NCBI RefSeq assembly: GCF_029626155.1
Contig: NZ_JARUBL010000001.1
Span: forward strand, 7,942,816-8,006,815
Direction: 5' to 3'
DNA: 64,000 bases
DNA from: Solwaraspora sp. WMMD1047
GTDB lineage: Bacteria > Actinomycetota > Actinomycetes > Mycobacteriales > Micromonosporaceae
The notes below the pieces were generated by a model that saw only the letters and a list, made by a program, of their open reading frames with translations, had not been told where the DNA came from and searched no databases. The translations under genes were made by a program, and so were the position numbers. Shown piece by piece: positions 57,489 to 64,000 of this stretch (its first letter is position 1; each line of letters starts with the position of its first letter).

Positions 57489-59609
57489 TCAGAGCCGGAA
57501 GACGACCGTCTCGCCGACGTCCTCCCGTTCGATGCCGAGTTCGTCGACCGGGAGATCGACGACGGTCTGCCACGGCGTGCCGTCGACCCGGTCCCGCAGC
57601 AGCACCACGGTCCGCACCCCGCGTTCCCGGAGGAACTGGACGCTGGCCGGGTCGGGGAAGGTGGCGGCGACCTCGCGGATCTCGGCGAGGCTCGCCGGGG
57701 TGAAGCCGCTGCCGCCGTTGACCAGGTCCTGGAACCGGGTGGTGGACCAGAGCATGGCGTTCTGGTCGGTGTTCTGGTCCGACGGCAGCACCAGGATCGG
57801 CCCCGGTTCGGTGCGCATCGCGGCCGGCTGGCTGGGCACGATCGGATGCGGCGTGGTGTTCAGCCCCTCGGCCAGGACCAGCGCCAGTGGTAGCAGGGTG
57901 GCCAGCCGCAGCCAGGGGCCGGGCCGCGGGGGCACCCGTTCGGCGGCGGAGATCTCCCGGGCCCGCCGGGCGAACGCGCTCACCGAGCCGGCGGCGAGAA
58001 TGCCCAGCAGCAGCGTGGTCCAGATCATCAGCCGGCCCGGCGTCCGCAGGCCGTCCCAGCCGGGCAGGTGCTCGAAGAGCGGCGCATAGGTGTAGGTGCC
58101 GCCGAAGAACCGGGTCCCCATCGCCAGGATGCCGCTGACCAGCACCCCGGCGAGCAGCAGCAGCCGCTGCCGCACCGACCAGATGGAGAAGAAGAGGCCG
58201 GCCAGGGCGAGACCGTAGAGCACGAAGCCCGGCAACAGGGTCATCTCCGGGTGCCACGGCAGCCCGTCCCGGACCCCCGCGTGCAGCCCTCCCCAGAGCA
58301 GTGACTCGGCCGGCGCGGTGACGAAGCCGGTCGGCGGCGGCGAGTACGCCTGGATGATGTTTAGGTCCCGGGTGGCGTTCGGGTGCAGGTCGGCGACCTT
58401 GAAATACGGCAGGGCGAGCAGGATGCCGGTGGCGGCGAAGACCAGGCCACCCCAGATGTCAGCGGTCAGCAGCGGCCAACCGAACGGCCGGCGCGGCCGC
58501 CGCAGCGCCCGGCGCACCAGCCAGGTCAGCACCGAGACGACCACGATCAGCGCCAACACGTACCCGAAGACCAGCCCGATGCCGAAGCCGAGGCTGACCT
58601 GCCAGGCCGCCACCAGCCAGCCGCCGAAGACCCAGGCCGGGCGGGCCGGGCGCGGGTGGGCACCGGGTCGCATCGACCAGCCGTGGCCCCGGGCGAGCAT
58701 CGCCAGCGCCAGCGGAATCCCACCGTTGGAGATGATGTGCAGGTGGCCGGCCTGGGCGAGCAGCCAGGGGGCGTAGGCGTAGCTCACCGCGGCCACCGCC
58801 GCACCGATCCGGCCCGCGCCCAGCTGGCGCACCAGCGCGTACGCGCCGAGGCTGGCGAGCGCGTGCGCCAGGACGAAGACGATGTTGTAGCGGAGTACGG
58901 CGGCGGTCGGCCCGGAGCCGATCATCCCGAACGGCGCGTAGCCGAGCAGGGTGTCGGAGAACGCGAAGCTCCACGACTCCGGGTAGAAGGTGTTGGAGTG
59001 CCAGAGCTGCGCCGGGTTGGTCAGCAGGATGTGCCCGGACCAGGCCATCTGCCAGGACTGCAGGGTGGGGTCCCAGATGTCCTGCGGGATGGTGTGCAGC
59101 GGGTAGCGCAGCGTCGGCCAGGTCATCACCACGGCCAGCAGCAGGCTGGCGATGGTGGCCAGGCTCCATTCGTGGGTCAGCCGGCGGCCGATCCAGCTGC
59201 GCACCACCTCGAACCGGGTCGGGATGTGCTCCGGTGCCGGCCCGAACGAGGTCCACGGGTCGACCGGCGACGCGGCCACCGGCAGCGCCGGATCGTCCAC
59301 CACCGTCACGGGCTGCGCGGATTCGCCGGCGGTAGCCGGTGCCGGCTTGTCGGCCGCGGTCGCCGGTGGGTTGTCGACGGCGGTCGCGGTGGCGGCGCTG
59401 GCGGACGGGGAGTCGACCGCCGGCATGTCGACGGCGGTGGCGTCGGGCTCTGCGCTGGTGCTCGCGTCGGCGTTGGGCCGGTCGCCAGCAGGCCCGGTGC
59501 TGGTGGTGGGCGCATCGGGCTGCGTGGTGGGCGCGTCGGGGTGCGTGGTGGGCGCGTCGTTGGGCTGCGTGGTGGGTGCGTCGTCAGGGGTCGAGCGTCT
59601 GGTCGTCAT
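57489..59609 (-). CDS. Large multi-pass membrane protein, glycosyltransferase-like
   Basis: A 706-residue protein. Residues 1 to ~145 are low-complexity, with repeated DAPTT units near the start. About 11 helices follow, from SLATIASLLLAVVMTWPTLR to LLPLALVLAEGLN. The outer loop IPQDIWDPTLQSWQMAWSGH carries an acidic pair typical of GT-C enzymes, and the C-terminal ~120 residues (QFLRERGVRTVVLLRDRV) form a soluble outer domain. Sugar transfer to lipid or protein is likely; the substrate is unknown. It lies 10 bp after the endonuclease IV gene, so the two are co-transcribed. Confidence 0.75.
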   Translation of the reverse strand: MTTRRSTPDDAPTTQPNDAPTTHPDAPTTQPDAPTTSTGPAGDRPNADASTSAEPDATAVDMPAVDSPSASAATATAVDNPPATAADKPAPATAGESAQPVTVVDDPALPVAASPVDPWTSFGPAPEHIPTRFEVVRSWIGRRLTHEWSLATIASLLLAVVMTWPTLRYPLHTIPQDIWDPTLQSWQMAWSGHILLTNPAQLWHSNTFYPESWSFAFSDTLLGYAPFGMIGSGPTAAVLRYNIVFVLAHALASLGAYALVRQLGAGRIGAAVAAVSYAYAPWLLAQAGHLHIISNGGIPLALAMLARGHGWSMRPGAHPRPARPAWVFGGWLVAAWQVSLGFGIGLVFGYVLALIVVVSVLTWLVRRALRRPRRPFGWPLLTADIWGGLVFAATGILLALPYFKVADLHPNATRDLNIIQAYSPPPTGFVTAPAESLLWGGLHAGVRDGLPWHPEMTLLPGFVLYGLALAGLFFSIWSVRQRLLLLAGVLVSGILAMGTRFFGGTYTYAPLFEHLPGWDGLRTPGRLMIWTTLLLGILAAGSVSAFARRAREISAAERVPPRPGPWLRLATLLPLALVLAEGLNTTPHPIVPSQPAAMRTEPGPILVLPSDQNTDQNAMLWSTTRFQDLVNGGSGFTPASLAEIREVAATFPDPASVQFLRERGVRTVVLLRDRVDGTPWQTVVDLPVDELGIEREDVGETVVFRL

Positions 59610-59619
59610 CGGCGGGTCC

Positions 59620-60396
59620 TCACCCGGCGAGGCGGTCGCGGAGGTAGGCGATGTCGGCGCCCTGGCCGTCGGCGCCGCCCGGCGTCTCCACCACCACCGG
59701 TGCTCCGGCCGCCCGGATCGCCGCCACCACCAGGTCGGGATCGAGTTGGCCGCTGCCGAGGTTCTCGTGCCGGTCCCGGCCCGAGCCGAACTCGTCCTTC
59801 GACCCGTTCGCGTGGATCAGGTCGATCCGGCCGGTGATCGCCTTGACCCGGTCGACGATGTCGAGCAGGTCCTCGCCGCCGGCGTGCGCGTGGCAGGTGT
59901 CCAGGCAGAACCCGACGTCGTACTCGCCGACCGCGTCCCAGAGCCGGGCCAGGGCGTCGAACCGTCGGGCACACGCATTGTCGCCGCCGGCGGTGTTCTC
60001 GATCAGCACGGGCGTGGCCAACCCGCCGGCCTCGGCCGCGTACGCGAAGGTCTTGCGCCAGTTGTCGAAGCCGACCGCCAGGTCGTCACCCTTGTTGACG
60101 TGGCCGCCGTGGACGATCAGCCCCTTGGCGCCCACGGTGGCGGCGGCCTTCGCGTGGGCGAGCAGGAGCTTGCGGCTCGGAATCCGGATCCGGTTGTTCG
60201 TGGTCGCCACGTTGATCACGTACGGGGCGTGGATGTAGACATCGACGTCGGTGGCCCGCAGCCGGTCGGCGTCGCCGCGGGGTGCGGGCGCCTTCCAGCC
60301 CTGCGGATCGGCCAGGAAGAATTGGACGGTTTCCGCCTTCCGCGCGGCTGCCTCGCCCAGCGGGTCCGCGGAATCGACGTGGGCTCCGATACGCAT
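59620..60396 (-). CDS. nfo: Deoxyribonuclease IV (endonuclease IV)
   Basis: A 258-residue TIM-barrel AP endonuclease. Metal-binding segments are readable: [59 protein letters not shown] and the final VVVETPGG. It repairs abasic sites in base excision repair. The ATG at 60396 is preferred ([14 protein letters not shown]); TAGGCT lies about six bases upstream, suggesting a leaderless transcript. Confidence 0.9.
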   Translation of the reverse strand: MRIGAHVDSADPLGEAAARKAETVQFFLADPQGWKAPAPRGDADRLRATDVDVYIHAPYVINVATTNNRIRIPSRKLLLAHAKAAATVGAKGLIVHGGHVNKGDDLAVGFDNWRKTFAYAAEAGGLATPVLIENTAGGDNACARRFDALARLWDAVGEYDVGFCLDTCHAHAGGEDLLDIVDRVKAITGRIDLIHANGSKDEFGSGRDRHENLGSGQLDPDLVVAAIRAAGAPVVVETPGGADGQGADIAYLRDRLAG

Positions 60397-60534
60397 GAGG
60401 GCGAGCCTACGTCGCGGGTGTGTCTGTTCCGGCGACACATCGCCCGTCACTCTGAAGCGACTGTGTCGTTACCTGAGGTGACACCCGGTCTGGCCTGGCA
60501 CTTCTGTCGGGCGGTCCGCTTCACGACCTGGGGG

Positions 60535-61221
60535 ATGACGACGTTGCCGCAGCTGCTCCGACATCGCCGCGCGACGGTGGCCGTCGCCGCCCTCTTCGTC
60601 AGCGCTCCGCCGCTGGTGTCGGGTGTCGCGCTGATCGGTCCCGGGGTCGCCGTCGCCGAGCCGGCGACATCGCCGGCGTCGGCGAGCGCGGGGAAGATCG
60701 ACCTGGTGTTCCGGGGCGACGCGCTGCTCGGGGTGCGCTGTCGGGCGAGCGCCGAGCAGGCCACCTATCCGGTGGCGGTGGGGACCAGCCTGCGGGTGGT
60801 CAACCGGACGGGACGCCGGTCGGTGCTGCTGCTCGACGGGGTGGCCCGGGGCGAGCTGGCGGCCGGCTCGGGGGCGCAGCTCGTCGTACACCAGGGTCCG
60901 GTCGTCGTCACCCTCCGGCCGATCTGCGCCTTCGCCACCGAGGCGACGGCCCGGGTGGAGGTGGCGGCCCCCGAGGTGCCCGTCGGCGATGCCGATGCGC
61001 TGGCACCCTCCGCCGTGCGGCCCGGCGCGGCGGAGGGGTACCTCCCGGGTCCCGGCTGGCGAGAACGGCCGGCGGTCGAGCTGAGCGGTGTCGAGCCGCT
61101 CCGGGACCGGGGGCCGACCGGGCTGTTGGCGCTGGTGGCCGCCGTCTGCGTGGTCGGCGTGTCAGCAGGGGCAATTAGGGCAATTATCGCCCAACGTTCA
61201 ACCCGAACTGTTGTAGCGTAA
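60535..61221 (+). CDS. Secreted or membrane-anchored hypothetical protein
   Basis: A 228-residue protein with an N-terminal signal (MTTLPQLLRHRRATVAVAAL, then a hydrophobic run to an AEPATS-type cleavage region at ~residue 43). Residues ~50-120 form a beta-rich domain with two cysteines (LLGVRCRAS and LRPICAFATE) like a small cupredoxin or immunoglobulin-type fold. A C-terminal helix (GLLALVAAVCVVGVSAGAI) would anchor it, with a short basic tail. Start uncertain: GGGGG directly precedes the ATG. Not recognised as a named family. Confidence 0.7.
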   Translation: MTTLPQLLRHRRATVAVAALFVSAPPLVSGVALIGPGVAVAEPATSPASASAGKIDLVFRGDALLGVRCRASAEQATYPVAVGTSLRVVNRTGRRSVLLLDGVARGELAAGSGAQLVVHQGPVVVTLRPICAFATEATARVEVAAPEVPVGDADALAPSAVRPGAAEGYLPGPGWRERPAVELSGVEPLRDRGPTGLLALVAAVCVVGVSAGAIRAIIAQRSTRTVVA

Positions 61222-61224
61222 GAT
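61219..61224 (+). promoter_or_regulatory. Candidate -10 element for the rpsF leader
   Basis: TAAGAT overlaps the TAA stop of the upstream gene; TTCAAC at 61197-61202 is a weak -35 with 16-bp spacing. Transcription would begin near 61231, just before the structured leader. Confidence 0.4.
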
Positions 61225-61242
61225 ACAAAACACCATTAAGCT

Positions 61243-61379
61243 CCGCGAGGCGCATCTTATCCAACCTCATCGGTGTGGTCGTTCCTCCCCAGGTCCCACC
61301 CAAAGAATGCGGATAGGGCGCCTCGCGGCCCAACTGTTGAGGGCTCCCGCTGTCGCGGCACCGGACAGCGGGAGCCCTC
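61243..61379 (+). ncRNA. Structured 5' leader of rpsF: long-range stem plus 16-bp hairpin
   Basis: CCGCGAGGCGC (61243-61253) pairs perfectly with GCGCCTCGCGG (61318-61328), and inside it TTATCC (61257-61262) pairs with GGATAG (61311-61316) with one U-G. The enclosed loop can form a further small hairpin (GGTG/CACC region, ~61272-61300). Ten bases on, GAGGGCTCCCGCTGTC (61339-61354) pairs perfectly with 61364-61379 around a 9-nt loop. No gene is present. Ribosomal protein S6 and S18 are known to regulate some rpsF mRNAs through a leader structure; whether this belongs to that class is not shown. Confidence 0.7.
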
Positions 61380-61520
61380 GACCAGCGGGGCGGCCGGCCA
61401 GTCCCGGGGGACCCCGCGCCGGTCCCGGTGGCGCGCCGCCCCGGGGGTCCGGGTAACCTGGTCAGGTTGTCCGCGTCCGCTCGTGGGACCGCCACGGCCG
61501 GACCGGCACGACGACGCACG

Positions 61521-61565
61521 ACCTCCTGTCACGGAAGGACCGTGACCGCCTAGCCCATAGGAGGT
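61521..61565 (+). promoter_or_regulatory. Shine-Dalgarno-sequestering structure of rpsF
   Basis: ACCTCCT (61521-61527) is the exact complement of the rpsF Shine-Dalgarno AGGAGGT (61559-61565). Between them GTCACGG (61528-61534) pairs with CCGTGAC (61540-61546) in a perfect 7-bp hairpin. Together they can form an off-state that hides the ribosome-binding site. Confidence 0.7.
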
Positions 61566-61574
61566 GAGCACGTC

Positions 61575-61865
61575 TTGCGTCATTACGAAATCATGGTCAT
61601 CCTCGATCCAAGTCTCGAGGAGCGCACCGTCGCCCCGTCGCTCGACACGTACCTGAACGTGATTCGGACCGCGGGCGGCTCGGTGGAGAAGCTCGACGTG
61701 TGGGGCCGCCGGCGCCTCTCGTTCGAGATCAACAAGAAGGCCGAGGGCATCTACGCCGTCATCGACCTGCAGGCATCCCCTGCGGCGGTGGCCGAGCTGG
61801 ATCGGCAGCTCCGACTCAACGAGTCCGTGCTGCGTACCAAGGTCATCCGGCCGGAGACGCGCTGA
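61575..61865 (+). CDS. rpsF: Small-subunit ribosomal protein S6
   Basis: A 96-residue protein ([58 protein letters not shown]), normal for S6. Unusual TTG start at 61575, preceded by AGGAGGT. First gene of rpsF-ssb-rpsR-rplI. Confidence 0.96.
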   Translation: MRHYEIMVILDPSLEERTVAPSLDTYLNVIRTAGGSVEKLDVWGRRRLSFEINKKAEGIYAVIDLQASPAAVAELDRQLRLNESVLRTKVIRPETR

Positions 61866-61961
61866 CGCGTTCCCCGGCACGCCCGGATCAGCCTCATCGT
61901 CCCTGTCGTACGGCTCTGGCAGCCTTACCGCAGGCACTGATGAGCGCGCGAGGAGATGGTC

Positions 61962-62486
61962 ATGGCAGGAGACACCACCATCACGGTCATCGGCAACCTG
62001 ACCGATGACCCCGAGTTGCGGTTCACCCCGTCCGGTGCCGCCGTTGCCAAGTTCCGGGTCGCCTCGACGCCCCGGTTCATGGACCGGGCGTCCGGAGAGT
62101 GGAAGGACGGCGAGCCGCTGTTCCTTTCCTGCACCGTCTGGCGGCAGGCGGCCGAACACGTCGCCGAGTCGCTGCAGCGGGGCGCCCGCGTGATCGTCTC
62201 GGGCCGGCTCAAGCAGCGGTCGTACGAGACCCGCGAGGGTGAGAAGCGCACCGTCATCGAGCTGGAGGTCGACGAGATCGGCCCGTCGCTGCGGTATGCC
62301 ACGGCGAAGGTGCAGAAGATGTCGCGGTCCGGCGGCGGCGGTGGCGGCTTCGGCGCCTCCGGTGGTGGCGGCGGTGGCCAGGGTGGCGGAGGAAACTTCG
62401 ACGACCCCTGGGCCACGGCGGCCCCGGCTTCCTCGGGCGCCCGATCGGGCGGCGGCGGAAACTTCGACGACGAGCCCCCGTTCTGA
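61962..62486 (+). CDS. ssb: Single-stranded DNA-binding protein
   Basis: A 174-residue protein. The OB-fold (~1-110) starts [20 protein letters not shown] and includes [21 protein letters not shown] Gly-rich linker follows, with many consecutive glycines, and the acidic tip FDDEPPF mediates protein contacts. The ATG at 61962 has AGGAGATGG upstream; another ATG two codons earlier is less likely. Confidence 0.96.
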   Translation: MAGDTTITVIGNLTDDPELRFTPSGAAVAKFRVASTPRFMDRASGEWKDGEPLFLSCTVWRQAAEHVAESLQRGARVIVSGRLKQRSYETREGEKRTVIELEVDEIGPSLRYATAKVQKMSRSGGGGGGFGASGGGGGGQGGGGNFDDPWATAAPASSGARSGGGGNFDDEPPF

Positions 62487-62527
62487 TGCGGGCGAGCACC
62501 CGCGATCGCAAACCAGGAGCAAGAGCA

Positions 62528-62767
62528 ATGGCAAAGGCTGCGGCACTGCGCAAGCCGAAGAAGAAGGTGAACCCGCTCGACAAGGACGGGATCACCTATA
62601 TCGACTACAAGGACACCGCGCTGCTGCGCAAGTTCATCTCCGACCGCGGCAAGATCCGCGCTCGGCGGGTGACCGGGGTCACCTCCCAGCAGCAGCGCCA
62701 GATCGCCCGTGCGGTCAAGAACGCCCGTGAAATGGCGCTCCTGCCCTACACGGCGACGGCCCGCTGA
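62528..62767 (+). CDS. rpsR: Small-subunit ribosomal protein S18
   Basis: A 79-residue basic protein ([59 protein letters not shown]) matching S18. It lacks the Cys-x2-Cys of the zinc-binding paralogue near the N-terminus (the start is [10 protein letters not shown]), so it is the C- type. Confidence 0.96.
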   Translation: MAKAAALRKPKKKVNPLDKDGITYIDYKDTALLRKFISDRGKIRARRVTGVTSQQQRQIARAVKNAREMALLPYTATAR

Positions 62768-62781
62768 GAGGGGGCGCCGAC

Positions 62782-63231
62782 ATGAAGATCATCCTTACCC
62801 AGGAGGTGTCGGGCCTCGGCTCGCCCGGCGACATCGTCGAGGTGAAGGACGGCTACGGCCGTAACTACCTGCTCCCGCAGGGCTTCGCCATCGGCTGGAC
62901 CAAGGGCGCGGAGAAGCAGGTCACGGTCATCAAGCGGGCTCGTTCCGCGCGGGAGATCCGGGATCTCGGACACGCGACCGAGGTCAAGAACCAGCTCGAG
63001 GGCCTCAAGGTCACCCTGACCGCACGCGCCGGCGACGGCGGGCGGCTCTTCGGATCGGTCACCCCGTCCGAGGTCGTCAACGCGGTCAAGGCGGCCGGTG
63101 GGCCGGTCCTCGACCGGCGCCGGCTGGAGCTGCCCGGGCACATCAAGTCGGTCGGCTCCTACCCGGTGCGGGTCAAGCTGCACCCGGAGGTCACCGCCCG
63201 GTTCGACCTGAACGTGAACAAGTCGAAGTAA
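62782..63231 (+). CDS. rplI: Large-subunit ribosomal protein L9
   Basis: A 149-residue protein of standard length: N-terminal domain [20 protein letters not shown] with [13 protein letters not shown], a central helix and a C-terminal domain ([20 protein letters not shown]). Last gene of the operon, ended by the hairpin after it. Confidence 0.97.
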   Translation: MKIILTQEVSGLGSPGDIVEVKDGYGRNYLLPQGFAIGWTKGAEKQVTVIKRARSAREIRDLGHATEVKNQLEGLKVTLTARAGDGGRLFGSVTPSEVVNAVKAAGGPVLDRRRLELPGHIKSVGSYPVRVKLHPEVTARFDLNVNKSK

Positions 63232-63246
63232 CACAGCACAACCACA

Positions 63247-63280
63247 CGGTGCGGCGACACCCACGGGTGTCGCCGCACCG
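63247..63280 (+). terminator. Intrinsic terminator after rplI
   Basis: CGGTGCGGCGACACC (63247-63261) pairs perfectly with GGTGTCGCCGCACCG (63266-63280) around a 4-nt loop, followed by CTTTTGCG. One of the strongest terminators in the window. Confidence 0.92.
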
Positions 63281-63321
63281 CTTTTGCGCGTGCCGCAGGC
63301 TTGCTGCCGGCGACGGATCGC

Positions 63322-63990
63322 TCAGCCGAGCGCCTGTCCGCTGACCACGCTCACCAGGACGGTCGACAGGCCGCCACCGACAACCGCGGCGGCCAGCCCG
63401 ACGCTGCCGGTCTTCCAGGTCGGGCTGGCCCACCGCAGCAGCACGGCGGTGACCAGGCTGACCATCATCGCCAACCCGAACCGGGGAGCGGCGCCGAGCA
63501 TCGACGCCATCGCCTTCGCCCGCGCCGAGTCGCAACCGCCGCCGGTCACATCGGTGACGCAGCCGGCCGGGGCGCTCCCGTCCAGGGTGAGCAGCCAGAC
63601 GAAGAAAACCAACACTGGTACGGCGTACCAGGCCGCGGCGTAGAGCACGGCGGTGAGCGGGCTGCCCGGATCGGCATCGAGCAGGTCGTCCTCGATCCGG
63701 GCCGTACTCCGGCGACGCAGGGAGACCGAGTCCAGACCGCTTCGCGACGCGTACCCGGTCTGGCTCTGGTAGCCGGTCTGCGTCTGGTAGCCGGTCCGGG
63801 CCTGGTAGCCGGTGCTGGACCGGTAGCTGGTGCTCGACCCGTACGTCGGTCGGGTTTCGTAGCCGGTCCGGCCGGTCCGGGTCGGAGTGGCCACCCGGCC
63901 CTCGGTCTGCGCCGGCGCGGTGGGCCGATCCCGCGGCGGACTCGAGTACGCGACCGCGGGCGAGCGGGGCGCGGTCTCCGGGGTGTTCAC
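63322..63990 (-). CDS. Membrane protein with Tyr-Gln-rich repeats
   Basis: A 222-residue protein if the GTG at 63990 is the start; the frame is open to the window edge 10 bp further, so it may be longer. Residues ~40-80 hold repeats of the type TGYQxxTGYQ. Three helices follow (TAVLYAAAWYAVPVLVFFVW, RFGLAMMVSLVTAVLLRWA and the C-terminal GLAAAVVGGGLSTVLVSVV). Between them is a short outer loop with two cysteines. Not recognised; it probably belongs with envelope proteins. Confidence 0.7.
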   Translation of the reverse strand: MNTPETAPRSPAVAYSSPPRDRPTAPAQTEGRVATPTRTGRTGYETRPTYGSSTSYRSSTGYQARTGYQTQTGYQSQTGYASRSGLDSVSLRRRSTARIEDDLLDADPGSPLTAVLYAAAWYAVPVLVFFVWLLTLDGSAPAGCVTDVTGGGCDSARAKAMASMLGAAPRFGLAMMVSLVTAVLLRWASPTWKTGSVGLAAAVVGGGLSTVLVSVVSGQALG

Positions 63991-64000
63991 CCAGCGGGGG

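Overview
This is a 64-kb window from a very high-GC, Gram-positive actinomycete chromosome, and it contains the replication origin. The gene order (gyrA, gyrB, a DUF721 gene, recF, gnd, dnaN, oriC, dnaA, then rpmH, rnpA, yidD, yidC, jag, rsmG, parA, parB) together with gnd between dnaN and recF points to the family Micromonosporaceae, probably Micromonospora or a close relative. That is an inference from gene order and protein character, not from a database search. Many starts are GTG or TTG, and several genes look leaderless.

Layout. 1-4741: a truncated SARP/BTAD regulator, then a PadR repressor with the ABC transporter it probably controls. 4971-12386: tRNA-Ala, a DLW-39 mini-protein, tRNA-Ile, a DUF3566 membrane protein, gyrA (split by a 420-residue intein with an endonuclease domain) and gyrB. 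12895-20194: the replication core, with oriC at about 17520-18172. 20853-27446: the ribosomal protein L34, RNase P and YidC group, Jag, RsmG and the ParA/ParB segregation genes with four perfect parS sites. 28223-34100: a HIT-like protein, a D-Ala-D-Ala ligase and aminotransferase pair, a GNAT enzyme and a CwlM-type amidase-fold protein. 34390-41533: trxA, trxB, an anti-sigma-like membrane protein, an ECF sigma factor, a pseudokinase and murJ, an arrangement like the mycobacterial murJ-sigM-trxB-trxC-cwlM block. 41652-46437: CCA-adding enzyme, a zinc-ribbon membrane protein, a SigE-type sigma factor with its membrane partner, and a VOC protein.

46452-50073 is the accessory part: an intact IS701-family element with 4-bp CTAG target duplications, an ogt gene, an AT-rich patch with a 16-bp palindrome, a frameshifted DUF397 gene beside a GntR regulator, and two small cysteine-containing proteins behind a strong promoter. 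50195-63231 returns to conserved order (ino1, padR, DUF5318, ponA, a GT87 membrane protein, then rpsF-ssb-rpsR-rplI), as around Rv0046c-Rv0056 in Mycobacterium tuberculosis.

The most interesting signals are non-coding. DnaA boxes occur not only in oriC and the dnaA promoter but also in the gyrB-gyrA gap, around a parS site downstream of parB, and next to an AT-rich inverted repeat upstream of the pseudokinase gene. The rpsF leader carries a long-range stem, a perfect 16-bp hairpin, and a 7-nt sequence exactly complementary to the rpsF Shine-Dalgarno, so it is a strong candidate for a structured autoregulatory leader. A SigR/SigH-type promoter precedes trxB-trxA.
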